Assembly (NCBI GenBank): GCA_025612245.1
Contig: JAAXKQ010000012.1
Coordinates: forward strand, 1 to 64,000
Direction: 5' to 3'
Length of the DNA stretch: 64,000 bases
Origin: Ignavibacteria bacterium
Lineage (GTDB): Bacteria; Bacteroidota; Ignavibacteria; Ignavibacteriales; SURF-24
Below, piece after piece: positions 11,856 to 21,532 of this stretch. The notes beneath the pieces are model-generated. The model was not told where the DNA came from and searched no databases. It saw only the letters and a list, made by a program, of their open reading frames with translations. Every line of letters begins with the position of its first letter. Positions within the stretch are counted from its first letter, which is position 1. The position numbers and the translations under genes are program-made.

Positions 11856-13370
11856 TTGAAAAAACTCGCTTTAATTAGTGTATCAGATAAATCCGGCATT
11901 ACAGAGTTTGCGCGTGACTTGTCCAGCCTGGGCTACGAAATTCTGGCAACAGGCAATACAGCAAAACTTCTTACTCAGAATGATATAAAATGTACAGAAA
12001 TCAGCGATTTTACGGACTTCCCTGAGATTTTCTCAGGCAGGGTCAAAACCCTTCAGCCCCGGATTTTCGGGGGAATACTGATGCGCAGGGATAATGAATC
12101 AGATATTTCTGAGGCTGAAAAAAATAATGTGGTTCCGATTGATATAGTTTGTGTTAATTTGTATCCCTTCCCAAAAGTAGTGGAAGAGGATCTTCCGCTG
12201 GATGTAAAGATTGAAAATATCGACATCGGCGGACCGAGCCTTATAAGGGCGGCTTCCAAGAATTACAAGTATGTTTCCGTATTAACCGATCCAGGCCAGT
12301 ACTCCGGCTTTATAGAGGAATTAAAGAAAGGCGAAATTTCACTGCCTACAAGGCAGTCGCTTGCAGCAGCAGCTTTCTCATATACTTCCTTCTACGATAC
12401 ACTGATTGCAAACTTTTTAGAGAAAGCCTTCGGGCTTGCAAAGACCAGCATGCGTCTTAATTTCCCCCTCAGCCAGTCGCTCAGGTACGGGGAAAATCCG
12501 CATCAGGCTGCTGCTTTATACGGGAGCTTCAACAAGTATTTTGAAATTGTACACGGCAAGGAGATCTCCTATAACAACATAATCGATCTTATTGCTGCCG
12601 TGGAACTGGTGCAGGAGATTAAATCTACTGCATGTGTAATAGTAAAGCACACAAACCCGTGCGGAGCTGCCATGGGCAGTTCGGTATTGGATGCATACCA
12701 GAGAGCTCTGTCTTCAGACCCGGTCTCAGCCTATGGAGGCATTGTAGCCTTCAATGAAGAGGTGGACAAAGAAACGGCGCTGAAGCTGAATGAAATTTTC
12801 TTAGAGATAGTTTGTGCTCCTTCATTTTCCGAAGAAGCAATGGAAATTCTTCTTAAAAAGAAGAACAGACGGCTGGTTAAAGTATTAGGGTCCTTATCAG
12901 ATGAAAGCGTGCTCTATAAGAGCGTGCCGGGAGGGCTGATATCCCAGGCGAAGGACAATTCCAGACTGGACAAGAGCCAGACGAAAACGGTCACAAAAAA
13001 ACAGGTTAATGAAGATCTCTGGAAAGATCTTGAACTGGCCTGGGTTGTTTGCAAGCATACCAAGTCCAATGCTATTGTTTATGCAAAAGACCGGAAGATC
13101 ATTGGAGTCGGGGCTGGTCAGATGTCCAGGGTTGATTCGGCCAGGATAGCAGTCTTAAAGGCAAAAGAACACGGGCACGATCTGGAAAATGCAGTGGCTG
13201 CTTCGGACGCATTTTTCCCATTTGCAGATGGAGTTATTGAAATGGCATCCAACGGCATACAGGCTGTTATTCAGCCCGGTGGCTCTGTCAGAGATGATGA
13301 AGTAATAAAAGCAGCAGATGAAAATAATTTAGCAATGGTATTTACCGGAATAAGAAATTTTAAGCACTAA
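11856..13370 (+). CDS. purH: Bifunctional AICAR formyltransferase / IMP cyclohydrolase
   Basis: Catalyses the last two steps of IMP synthesis. 504 residues from a TTG start (MKKLALISVSDKSG), matching the family N-terminus. The N-terminal MGS-like cyclohydrolase domain has GRVKTLQPRIFGGI, where most PurH proteins have KTLHP.(I/V)HGGI: the key Lys is kept but two His positions are Gln and Phe. The C-terminal transformylase has QSLRYGENPHQ, KHTNPCGAAMG and the closing FPFADGVIEMA and QPGGSVRD motifs. It lies between purN and mreB (8-base gap), an order common in Bacteroidota. Confidence 0.95.
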   Translation: MKKLALISVSDKSGITEFARDLSSLGYEILATGNTAKLLTQNDIKCTEISDFTDFPEIFSGRVKTLQPRIFGGILMRRDNESDISEAEKNNVVPIDIVCVNLYPFPKVVEEDLPLDVKIENIDIGGPSLIRAASKNYKYVSVLTDPGQYSGFIEELKKGEISLPTRQSLAAAAFSYTSFYDTLIANFLEKAFGLAKTSMRLNFPLSQSLRYGENPHQAAALYGSFNKYFEIVHGKEISYNNIIDLIAAVELVQEIKSTACVIVKHTNPCGAAMGSSVLDAYQRALSSDPVSAYGGIVAFNEEVDKETALKLNEIFLEIVCAPSFSEEAMEILLKKKNRRLVKVLGSLSDESVLYKSVPGGLISQAKDNSRLDKSQTKTVTKKQVNEDLWKDLELAWVVCKHTKSNAIVYAKDRKIIGVGAGQMSRVDSARIAVLKAKEHGHDLENAVAASDAFFPFADGVIEMASNGIQAVIQPGGSVRDDEVIKAADENNLAMVFTGIRNFKH

Positions 13371-13378
13371 GAGGTTAT

Positions 13379-14404
13379 ATGGGAATATTCGATTTTTTTT
13401 CAACAGACATCGCAATTGATTTAGGAACAGCAAATACCTTAATTTATCTCAAGGGCAAAGGTATTGTTTTAAATGAGCCATCGATTGTTGCCTACGATAG
13501 AAATACAAAGAAAATAATTGCACTCGGAAACAAAGCCAAAGAGATGCAGGGCAGGGAGCACAAGGAAATCCGAGTTACCAGGCCCATGAGAGACGGCGTT
13601 ATTGCCGATTTTGAGATTGCCGAAGGAATGATAAAGGCCTTCATTAAAAAGGTAAGCAACGGTCCTATCTCCAGCAGGAGAATTATAATTGCAGTTCCAA
13701 GCGGTGTTACAGAGGTTGAAAAAAGAGCCGTGCGCGACAGTGCTGAGCATGCCGGCGCAAAGGAAGTTCATCTGATTGCTGAACCTATGGCTGCGGCAAT
13801 AGGTATTGGAATTGACGTTGAAGCCCCCGTAGGCAGCATGATCATCGATATCGGCGGCGGTACGACTGAAATTGCTGTAATTGCACTTTCAGGCATTGTA
13901 AACGAAGAATCCATCAGGATTGCAGGCGATGAAATGAATAACGCAATAATGCAGTTCTTCAAGAAAAACCATAACCTCCTGATTGGTGAAAGGACAGCAG
14001 AGGCCATCAAATGCGAGGTCGGAAGCGCAGTGCCGTTAAAAGAGGAAATTACGGTTCAGGTAAAAGGACGCGACCTGGTGGGAGGCGTTCCCAAAACGGC
14101 CGAGGTCAGCTCGGTTGAAATCAGGGAAGCGCTCAATGAAAACGTTTCTCAGATTGTTGAAGCCGTTAAGCAGTCCCTGGAGCGTACTCCTCCTGAACTC
14201 TCTGCAGATATTCTTGACCGCGGCGTTATGATTACGGGCGGCGGAGCCCTCCTTAAGGGCATAGACGAGAGGATCCGTATGGAAACCAATCTGCCGGTTC
14301 ACGTTGCCGAGGATCCATTGACCGCAGTGGCAAGGGGTGCGGGAAAAACTATTGATAACTTAAATAAGTATTCCAAAGTATTTATTCGCAATAGAAGATA
14401 CTGA
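13379..14404 (+). CDS. mreB: Rod-shape determining actin homologue MreB
   Basis: Bacterial actin that forms membrane-associated filaments and positions the elongasome. 341 residues. Actin-fold motifs are clear: phosphate-1 DIAIDLGTANTLIY, connect and phosphate-2 IIDIGGGTTEIAVIAL, and the adenosine motif MITGGGALLKGID. The N-terminus (MGIFDFFS) suits an amphipathic membrane anchor. The stop codon overlaps the mreC start as TGATG, and the gene is the first of the shape cluster mreB-mreC-mreD-mrdA-rodA, all joined by overlaps. Confidence 0.97.
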   Translation: MGIFDFFSTDIAIDLGTANTLIYLKGKGIVLNEPSIVAYDRNTKKIIALGNKAKEMQGREHKEIRVTRPMRDGVIADFEIAEGMIKAFIKKVSNGPISSRRIIIAVPSGVTEVEKRAVRDSAEHAGAKEVHLIAEPMAAAIGIGIDVEAPVGSMIIDIGGGTTEIAVIALSGIVNEESIRIAGDEMNNAIMQFFKKNHNLLIGERTAEAIKCEVGSAVPLKEEITVQVKGRDLVGGVPKTAEVSSVEIREALNENVSQIVEAVKQSLERTPPELSADILDRGVMITGGGALLKGIDERIRMETNLPVHVAEDPLTAVARGAGKTIDNLNKYSKVFIRNRRY

Positions 14405-15237
14405 TGAGGGGATTCTTTTCTAAATTCTGGTTCGGATATAAAGAATACATAATAGTAGTATTACTACTGGTGTTAAGCCTTTCGGTACTTTCACTAAACA
14501 GCAAACCAGGAATAAAAAAGGTGAAAGCCTTTGCTTTCGGAGGGTTTGCTGTTTTTACTTCGGGCCTATCGAAGGTAGTAGAACCTTTTAGTACAGCTTT
14601 TGAAGTTAAAAACTTGAGGGAAGAAAACGCCCGCCTCATGCTGCAGGTAAACAGCCTCAGGGAATATGGCATTCAGAACGAGGAGTTAAGAAGACAGCTG
14701 GCACTGAAGGATACTTCCAAATACCCCTTGATTTCGGCCAAGGTCGTCTCCAAGTTTGCCTCAGCCTCACAGGGTAATTTCATCATTAACGCTGGCGAAG
14801 GGGAGAATATAAAAATCGGCATGCCCGTCATTAACAGCCAGGGGCTTCTGGGGGTCGTTACATCCGTTTCAAAGGATTATTCGATTGTAAGGACTCTGAG
14901 GAACCGGGAGCTTAAATTTGCTGTTAAAAATCAGAGAAGCAGGTATGACGGTGTTCTGGAGTGGAACGGAAAGGAATTGACCATTAAGAACGTGCCTAAG
15001 ACTTATGACATGCAGGTGGGAGACAGGATAGTAACCTCAGACTTCAGCACAAAATTTCCTCCTTCCATTCCCGTTGGAGTCGTTGCCGGAGGCAACAGGG
15101 ATAAGACCGGAATATTTAATGATATTGTAGTTAATCCTTATGCAGATTTTTTGCGTGTTGAACACGTTTTTGTCATTGCTTTTGTCCCCAGTGTTCAGAA
15201 GAATAATTTAGAGCTAAATTTAATTAAAAATAACTGA
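14404..15237 (+). CDS. mreC: Rod-shape determining protein MreC
   Basis: Periplasmic scaffold of the elongasome that activates PBP2-RodA. 277 residues: a short cytoplasmic N-terminus, one membrane helix (about residues 13-32), a coiled coil near residues 55-80 (FEVKNLREENARLMLQVNSL) and two beta-barrel subdomains marked by NAGEGENIKIGMPVIN, QGLLGVVTSV and DRIVTSDFSTKFPPSIPVG. The start ATG overlaps the mreB stop and the stop overlaps mreD, both as TGATG, implying coupled translation. Confidence 0.95.
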   Translation: MRGFFSKFWFGYKEYIIVVLLLVLSLSVLSLNSKPGIKKVKAFAFGGFAVFTSGLSKVVEPFSTAFEVKNLREENARLMLQVNSLREYGIQNEELRRQLALKDTSKYPLISAKVVSKFASASQGNFIINAGEGENIKIGMPVINSQGLLGVVTSVSKDYSIVRTLRNRELKFAVKNQRSRYDGVLEWNGKELTIKNVPKTYDMQVGDRIVTSDFSTKFPPSIPVGVVAGGNRDKTGIFNDIVVNPYADFLRVEHVFVIAFVPSVQKNNLELNLIKNN

Positions 15238-15725
15238 TGCGCGCCGACTATTTTATTGCAATATTATTGATGATTCCGTTGACTATTCTTCAGCTGACGG
15301 TTATCCCATTTCTCTCATACAATCAGATTGCCCCTGATCTGCTGCTGATACTTCTGGTCTATTATACTCTGAAAATGGGGCAGATGCACGGGACAATACT
15401 GGGGTTTATATTTGGACTTTTCTTCGACCTTGTTTCAGGAGGCATTCTTGGCAGCGCAATGTTTTCAAAAACACTGAGCGGGTTTCTTACAGGCTACTTC
15501 TATAACGACAACAAGGTTGAGCTTAATATTCATACTTTCATGTTTTTGTTCATTGTTCTGGTTATCGGTACCGTGGATTCAGTTACTTCCTCTTTCTTCG
15601 GCTCGGCTGAGACCAGTTCAAACATTATTACACTGATTTTAATGCAGGGCCTTTTCCCTGCAATGTATTCGTCTGTTTTATCGTTACCTATGGTTATATT
15701 TCATTCACGAAAGATATTCGCATGA
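15237..15725 (+). CDS. mreD: Rod-shape determining protein MreD
   Basis: Small integral membrane partner of MreC. 162 residues with five or six hydrophobic helices; PFLSYNQIAPDLLLILLVYY and the following GFIFGLFFDLVSGGILG are typical of MreD. It overlaps mreC by one base and mrdA by four (ATGA), which places it firmly in the shape operon. Sequence conservation in the family is low, so position in the cluster is part of the evidence. Confidence 0.92.
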   Translation: MRADYFIAILLMIPLTILQLTVIPFLSYNQIAPDLLLILLVYYTLKMGQMHGTILGFIFGLFFDLVSGGILGSAMFSKTLSGFLTGYFYNDNKVELNIHTFMFLFIVLVIGTVDSVTSSFFGSAETSSNIITLILMQGLFPAMYSSVLSLPMVIFHSRKIFA

Positions 15726-17602
15726 CTAGCAGTAGAAAATTTGGTCCTGATATAAGGCGTAGCATCCTTTACTACGTCCTGATATCCTTTTTTGCCGCCG
15801 TAGTGCTGCAGCTTTTTAACATGCAGGTCATCAAGCACGACTTTTTCGATGAAAAGTCGGCTGACAACAGCATTAAAGGAATAGTACAGACACCCTTGAG
15901 GGGAGTCTTTTACGACAGGAATTACAGGATTGTTGTAAACAACAAACCGTCTTATACTCTTCTTATTACGCCCGCATATTACAGCAGGAAACTCAATAAC
16001 GTGATCGAAACCGTCATCGGTGCCGACCCGGGATATATAGACGAGATCCTCACCGACAATGCCCAGTATTCAAAGTATCTGCCCATCAGGGTACAAAGGG
16101 ACGTCACCTTCCAGGTCATCTCATGGATCGAGGAAAACAAGGAACAGCTCCCGGGCGTAAGCTATATTGTTGACATGGAAAGGGAGTACCCCGACAGCAT
16201 TATGGCTGCTCACATGTTCGGCTACACGAAAGAAATTTCCCGCAAACAGCTCGAAATGAATAAAGATTATTACGACATGGGCGACTTTATCGGGAACAAC
16301 GGCATTGAGAAGACATACGAAAAGTACCTGAGGGGAATTAAGGGCGTAAAATACGTGCTGGTTGATTCCAGGAGAAAAGAGATCGGACGCTTCAAGGACG
16401 GGCGGAATGACAAGGAATCCATCAAAGGTGATGACCTGGTACTGACTATTGATGCAGACGCACAGAAAGCGGCCGAAAGGGGCTTTAAGGGACTCAAAGG
16501 CGCACTTGTTGCAATTGAACCCTCAACGGGTGAAATCATTGCTTTTGTCAGCTCCCCGCAGTATGATTTGAACAATTTTACTACCGTGACTCCAAAGGAG
16601 ATCTGGAGAAACTTAAACAGCGACCCCGATAAACCCCTTTATAACCGTGCAACGCTTTCAGCCAACCCGCCGGGATCTACCTTTAAGCCTTTGGCCGCAA
16701 TAGCCGCGCTAGAGGAAGGGATCATCACTCCGCAGTCGGTTATCAACTGCCCCGGTGGCTTTTATTTCGGAAGGTTCTTCAAATGCCACGGTGGCGCGCA
16801 TGGACCTTTGACGGTTGAACACGCAATTGAAAAATCCTGCAACACATTCTTCTACCAGCTGATATTAAGGATCGGTCTGGATAAATGGGCCGACTATGCA
16901 AGGCGTTTCGGCTTCGGTCATAAGACGGGCGTGGATATAAGCGAGGAGAACAGGGGTATCCTGCCTTCAACTGAATATTATAATAAAAGATACGGCCGTA
17001 ATGGCTGGACGAAAGGTTTTATTGTCAGCCTGGGTATCGGACAGGGTGAACTTAGCGTTACACCAATGCAGCTGGCACAGTACGTCGCCCTGATTGCAAA
17101 CGACGGTAAATCCATTAAGCCTCATCTTGTAAAGGGATATATGGATCCTGAGACAAACAGGCTTGTTCCTTTCAGGTTTGACCCTATTGACACTAAGGTG
17201 AGCCGGAAAACGATGGAAATTGTAAAGCATGGCATGTACCTGGTGGTCAATGGCGCCGGTACGGCTGCTATTGCTAAAATTCCGGGAATTACGGTTGCCG
17301 GAAAAACAGGTACCGCACAGAACCCGCACGGCAAGGACCATGCCTGGTTTATGGGCTTTGCGCCGTATGAAAACCCGAAGATCGCTGTAGCAGTACTGGT
17401 TGAAAATGCCGGCTTCGGCGCCACCTGGGCGGCACCAATTGCAAAGAGTGTAATTCAGGCTTATCTGAATAAATCGGGCACGCCAAAGAAAACTGACGTT
17501 CCGAACAAACAAAATGCGCCAAATAAACCAAACGTGCCAAAGAAGCAAAATAACGGACTAAAAGGTGAGGAGAAGATAGTTGAGGCCTCGATCAAGAATT
17601 GA
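15722..17602 (+). CDS. mrdA: Penicillin-binding protein 2, elongation transpeptidase
   Basis: Class B PBP that cross-links peptidoglycan during elongation, paired with the RodA glycosyltransferase. 626 residues: an N-terminal membrane helix (about 15-30), a dimerisation domain with [20 protein letters not shown], and the transpeptidase domain with SxxK as [10 protein letters not shown], SxN as EKSCNTFF and KTG as [13 protein letters not shown]. The C-terminus carries a Lys/Pro/Asn-rich repeat tail ([20 protein letters not shown]) not needed for catalysis. The last codons hold the ribosome-binding site and the start of rodA. Confidence 0.96.
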   Translation: MTSSRKFGPDIRRSILYYVLISFFAAVVLQLFNMQVIKHDFFDEKSADNSIKGIVQTPLRGVFYDRNYRIVVNNKPSYTLLITPAYYSRKLNNVIETVIGADPGYIDEILTDNAQYSKYLPIRVQRDVTFQVISWIEENKEQLPGVSYIVDMEREYPDSIMAAHMFGYTKEISRKQLEMNKDYYDMGDFIGNNGIEKTYEKYLRGIKGVKYVLVDSRRKEIGRFKDGRNDKESIKGDDLVLTIDADAQKAAERGFKGLKGALVAIEPSTGEIIAFVSSPQYDLNNFTTVTPKEIWRNLNSDPDKPLYNRATLSANPPGSTFKPLAAIAALEEGIITPQSVINCPGGFYFGRFFKCHGGAHGPLTVEHAIEKSCNTFFYQLILRIGLDKWADYARRFGFGHKTGVDISEENRGILPSTEYYNKRYGRNGWTKGFIVSLGIGQGELSVTPMQLAQYVALIANDGKSIKPHLVKGYMDPETNRLVPFRFDPIDTKVSRKTMEIVKHGMYLVVNGAGTAAIAKIPGITVAGKTGTAQNPHGKDHAWFMGFAPYENPKIAVAVLVENAGFGATWAAPIAKSVIQAYLNKSGTPKKTDVPNKQNAPNKPNVPKKQNNGLKGEEKIVEASIKN

Positions 17603-18827
17603 TTATCAGTTAGAAGACAAGTTTGACGTAGTACTTTTTCTCTCGGTTTTTCTGCTTACGGGAATAGGGCTTGTTGCCATTTACAGTGCCACGCTCAATA
17701 ACCCGTCTGCGAGCGGAAATTTCGGTAAACAGCTCTTCTGGGTAGGTGTGTCTACGTCCATCTTCTTTATTACTTATTTCGCTTCTCCCAGAAGCTTCAG
17801 CCTCGTTTCCGTCCCTGCTTATATAGTTACGGTCCTTCTGCTGGTTGCAGTGATCTTTGTCGGAAAGAAAGTCTACGGACAGAGGTGCTGGATCGATATA
17901 GGCTTCTTCAACATGCAGCCTTCCGAGTTTGCAAAAGTTGGTACAGTTCTGTTCCTCTCAACATTTTTAAGCCGGGAAAAAACCAACATTGAATCTATCT
18001 GGAGCATAATTTCGGGGTTTGCCATCGGTTTTATTCCCGTCGTACTCATTCTCATGGAGCCCGACATGGGAACGGCGCTGGTTTTTATTTCACTTACAGT
18101 TGTACTCGTCTTCTGGAAGGGGATAAGCCTTTTCGGTCTGTTTACAATGATTTCCCCGGGGCTTGCAGTTTTTTCTTCCATGTTCGGTACAGTAGCCTTT
18201 ATAATATGCCTGGTGGCAATTGCTGCTGCACTCTTCTTCTTCAAGAAAAAACTCATCATAAGCGGAGCCATTTTTGCCCTTAACGTATCGGCCGGTTATT
18301 TGTTTAATATTGCCTTCAAATACCTGAGTCCGCACCAAAAGCAGCTCATTGAAACCTTTGTTGACCCTAATGCCGATCCTTTGGGATCCGGCTACAATGC
18401 AATTCAGGCCAAGGTTGCAATCGGTTCAGGGGGACTGCTGGGCAAGGGATACCTTATGGGTAACCAGACACAGCTGAGGTTTATACCCGAGCAGTGGACT
18501 GACTTTATTTTTTGCGTAATTGGAGAGGAGTTCGGCCTTATTGGCAGCCTGATCGTAGTGTGTCTTTTCTTCTTCCTTTTCTTCAGGCTCCTGAAAATTG
18601 CTGCCTCGGCAAGGGAGAAAAGTGAGTTCAACAGCCTGGTTACGGTGGGTACGCTGGCCATACTTTTTACGCATTTTGCCATAAATGTCGGCATGACCGT
18701 AGGCATAATGCCCATAATCGGGGTTCCGTTGCCGTTCTTGAGCTATGGCGGCAGCTCTCTGATGACTAATACGTTCCTGGTTGGCATTGTTGCCAACATA
18801 TACAGAAACAGGAAACAATATACCTGA
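17580..18827 (+). CDS. rodA: RodA, SEDS-family peptidoglycan glycosyltransferase
   Basis: Polymerises lipid II into glycan strands together with PBP2. 415 residues with about ten or eleven membrane helices. SEDS motifs are visible: [67 protein letters not shown] and the C-terminal [12 protein letters not shown]. It starts at TTG 17580, with GGTGAGGAG seven to eight bases before it, and overlaps mrdA by 23 bases. It is somewhat longer than E. coli RodA because of an extra hydrophobic hairpin in the middle, as in other members of this branch. Confidence 0.95.
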   Translation: MRPRSRIDYQLEDKFDVVLFLSVFLLTGIGLVAIYSATLNNPSASGNFGKQLFWVGVSTSIFFITYFASPRSFSLVSVPAYIVTVLLLVAVIFVGKKVYGQRCWIDIGFFNMQPSEFAKVGTVLFLSTFLSREKTNIESIWSIISGFAIGFIPVVLILMEPDMGTALVFISLTVVLVFWKGISLFGLFTMISPGLAVFSSMFGTVAFIICLVAIAAALFFFKKKLIISGAIFALNVSAGYLFNIAFKYLSPHQKQLIETFVDPNADPLGSGYNAIQAKVAIGSGGLLGKGYLMGNQTQLRFIPEQWTDFIFCVIGEEFGLIGSLIVVCLFFFLFFRLLKIAASAREKSEFNSLVTVGTLAILFTHFAINVGMTVGIMPIIGVPLPFLSYGGSSLMTNTFLVGIVANIYRNRKQYT

Positions 18828-18850
18828 AAAATCATGACAAATCCTTTTTT

Positions 18851-19666
18851 ATGACTGCACAAGAAAAACTTCAACTCAAACTGAAATCCGGCAGGCACAT
18901 TGCCGTTGGTCTGGATACGGATATAAAGAAAATACCACAGCACCTGCTGAAAGAAAAAGAGCCGGTGCTGAAATTCAACGAGATCATAATTGAATATACA
19001 TACGAGTATGCTGCTTCCTACAAGCTGAACCTCGCATTCTATGAAAAAGACGGAAGCCGCGGACTTGAACAGCTTCAGAGGACGCTGGAATTAATTCCGC
19101 AGGACGTGCTTACAATTGGAGACGCAAAAAGAGGCGACATTGGCAACACGAGCAATATGTACGCCGTCTCTTTGTTTGAACATTTTAAGTTTGATGCCGT
19201 TACACTGCACCCTTATATGGGTTTCGATTCCGTCGAGCCTTTCCTTCAGTATGAAGATAAGCTAAGCTTTATGCTGGCCCTGACCTCAAACCCGGGCTCA
19301 AGTGATTTTGAAAAAATGAAGTTAGATAACGGGCAATATCTCTTTCAGCAGGTCATCTCAAAAGTAAAGGACTGGAACAGTCGCGGCAATTGCGGAATTG
19401 TTTTTGGCGCAACAAATGAAAAAGAGCTTTTGGAAAATGTTGATTCTTTTGAAGGACTGACCGTTCTGCTCCCGGGCGTGGGGGCACAGGGAGGCAGCCT
19501 TGAAGGGGTGGTAAAAGCATTTAAGAAAAGCCAAAAGGAAAAATTCCTCGTAAATGTAAGCCGTGCGCTCATATACAGGAGCCAGAATGAAGACTTCGGT
19601 AAAGCGGCAAAGCAGGAGATCATTTCTCTGAACAACAGGGTCAGTGAGGTCTGGCACAAAGGCTAG
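18851..19666 (+). CDS. pyrF: Orotidine 5'-phosphate decarboxylase (type 2)
   Basis: Last step of UMP synthesis. 271 residues, the longer type-2 form found in Bacteroidota and mycobacteria. The substrate and catalytic motifs are GLDTDIKKIP near the N-terminus and DAKRGDIGNTS, containing the Lys-Asp catalytic array. TLHPYMGFDS and GVGAQGGS (phosphate gripper) follow. It lies 23 bases after rodA, so it may be read from the same transcript. Confidence 0.93.
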   Translation: MTAQEKLQLKLKSGRHIAVGLDTDIKKIPQHLLKEKEPVLKFNEIIIEYTYEYAASYKLNLAFYEKDGSRGLEQLQRTLELIPQDVLTIGDAKRGDIGNTSNMYAVSLFEHFKFDAVTLHPYMGFDSVEPFLQYEDKLSFMLALTSNPGSSDFEKMKLDNGQYLFQQVISKVKDWNSRGNCGIVFGATNEKELLENVDSFEGLTVLLPGVGAQGGSLEGVVKAFKKSQKEKFLVNVSRALIYRSQNEDFGKAAKQEIISLNNRVSEVWHKG

Positions 19667-19799
19667 CAGGGAATACAAACGGGCCTCCCCACGGCGCATT
19701 TTTTATTTGTCAGCAGGATTTTAAGAAATATTTTTATATATTATATAGTCTCAGGTTCTCATATATCGTCCATTTTGAACAATAAATTGAGGATATCAT

Positions 19800-21281
19800 A
19801 TGAACCGTGCTGCCAAGGTCACTGAAAAAGCTCTCTATGAGGTCTGGAAATCCGACGAACTGAAACGCTCGGTTAATACTATTGATGGTGAATCGGTATC
19901 CATTCTGGATACCGGCTTTCACAACACCGACACTTCGGGCCCAGATTTCAAGAACGCCCGGATACGCATAGGAAACCTCACCTATGTGGGGGACGTTGAA
20001 ATTGATGTTGACATAAGTGACTGGCGGAACCACGGCCACTTCCAGGACGCCAAGTATTCAAGCGTAATTCTTCACGTAGTATTTAACAACAAACATCGCC
20101 ATCCATTCGTTTTTAGCTCAGATAAAAGAAAAATTCCGGTCCTCTGCATAACGGACTTCCTGGACACGAACATTTCACTCGAAGTTTTTGAACAGGCCTC
20201 TCTTGAAAACACCGCAGGCATCAACCACCTCAGGTGCTCACAGAAAAGCCAGAAGGTGGAAAATAAACTAAAGCTGGATTTCCTCTACAGCCTTGGCATT
20301 TCACGCTTCCGCAAGAGGTGCGACAAAATATACGAAAGACTTAAAGAGCTTGCATACGTAAAAGAGCTCGACCTCAGGGAGCCCGTGATCGGGTACGACT
20401 TGAGCGAACAGTTCCTCTCAAGGGAATTCTCATACAAGGATTTTAAGGACAAGGAGCTTTGGCAGCAGCTTTTCTATGAGTTCATCTTTGAGGCCCTGGG
20501 ATATTCAAACAACAAGGCAATTATGCTTAAGCTCGCACAGTCGGCAAACCTGAAATTCTTAAGAGAAGTGGTCTATGAGGCAAATTCACTTGAAACAATC
20601 AGGGCCTGCCTGTTTTATATATCGGGACTGATTTCTTTTGATAAGACGTACGAGGACAAGGAAATTGCAGAGCACGTGGATAATTCAATTATGCTGTGGG
20701 ATACGGTTAAGGACCGCTACGACGGAAAGGTTTTTTCCGAAATTAACTGGCATTTCTTCAAGCTGAGACCCCAGAATTTCCCTACGATACGGCTTGCCGG
20801 GGGCGCCGTGCTTCTGCAGAGGATAATGTTTGAGGATATGATTGGCCGTATGATTAAAAAGTTCGAAGAAATTAAAAATAAGGAAGTCCTGCTCCGCTCC
20901 GTAAAGTCGCTTTTTATCGTTCCTTCGGATGGCTTCTGGAAGACTCACTATGTACTGGATAAGCCAACTGAAGATGAAATCAAATATTTCATCGGTGGTT
21001 CTAGAATTGATGACATCATCATAAATATTGTTTTGCCTTATGTATCCATATATTCGGAAATTCACGGCAACAAGGAACTTTCCAAAACCGTGCTCCAGAT
21101 ATTCTCTTCATACATACAGCCGGATAATAACAATATCGTCAAGACCGTTGCCAGCTCTCTTTATGTAGAGGACTCGTGGAAAAGGAGCATCCTTTCTCAG
21201 GGAATGATTGAACTCTTCAGGAGCTTCTGCAGCAAGGATAAGTGCAGGGAGTGCGAAATAGGCAAGGTGCTTGCAGACTGA
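19800..21281 (+). CDS. DUF2851 family protein
   Basis: A 493-residue protein recognised as DUF2851, a family of unknown function found mainly in the Bacteroidota-Chlorobiota group. The N-terminal block is most typical: SILDTGFHNTDTSGPDFKNA followed by GDVEIDVDISDWRNHGHFQD, an acidic His-rich pattern that could suggest a nuclease-like or metal-binding fold, though this is speculation. The rest is mainly helical, and the C-terminus ends in a small Cys cluster (CSKDKCRECEIGK). No signal peptide or membrane helix. It stands alone, with 133 bases before it and 251 after. Confidence 0.8.
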   Translation: MNRAAKVTEKALYEVWKSDELKRSVNTIDGESVSILDTGFHNTDTSGPDFKNARIRIGNLTYVGDVEIDVDISDWRNHGHFQDAKYSSVILHVVFNNKHRHPFVFSSDKRKIPVLCITDFLDTNISLEVFEQASLENTAGINHLRCSQKSQKVENKLKLDFLYSLGISRFRKRCDKIYERLKELAYVKELDLREPVIGYDLSEQFLSREFSYKDFKDKELWQQLFYEFIFEALGYSNNKAIMLKLAQSANLKFLREVVYEANSLETIRACLFYISGLISFDKTYEDKEIAEHVDNSIMLWDTVKDRYDGKVFSEINWHFFKLRPQNFPTIRLAGGAVLLQRIMFEDMIGRMIKKFEEIKNKEVLLRSVKSLFIVPSDGFWKTHYVLDKPTEDEIKYFIGGSRIDDIIINIVLPYVSIYSEIHGNKELSKTVLQIFSSYIQPDNNNIVKTVASSLYVEDSWKRSILSQGMIELFRSFCSKDKCRECEIGKVLAD

Positions 21282-21354
21282 AAGGCATGAGTCAGTAAAC
21301 AGGTACAAAAAGTCGACGGTAGAGAGTCCAATGTGAACACTCAAATCTGCCAGG

Positions 21355-21390
21355 CCTGGGGATTCTCCAGGCTATTGCACTTCCTGGAGA
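21355..21390. repeat. Overlapping inverted repeats downstream of the DUF2851 gene
   Basis: CCTGG (21355-21359) can pair with CCAGG (21367-21371), while TCTCCAGG (21364-21371) pairs perfectly with CCTGGAGA (21383-21390). The two hairpins share an arm and are mutually exclusive. No U tract follows, so this is not an ordinary terminator. The remainder of the 21282-21532 gap shows nothing I recognise apart from AT-rich sequence before the next gene. Confidence 0.4.
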
Positions 21391-21532
21391 GCCTATTACC
21401 CAAGGCATGGCAAACCTTTAATTAGACTTCCTTTAATATTTTCTCTAAGTATAAATTTTATTATACTTATTCTGATGCAATCCGTATTGCAAAGTGTTCC
21501 CATTTATTTACTGACATAAAAGCAGGAGAAAT

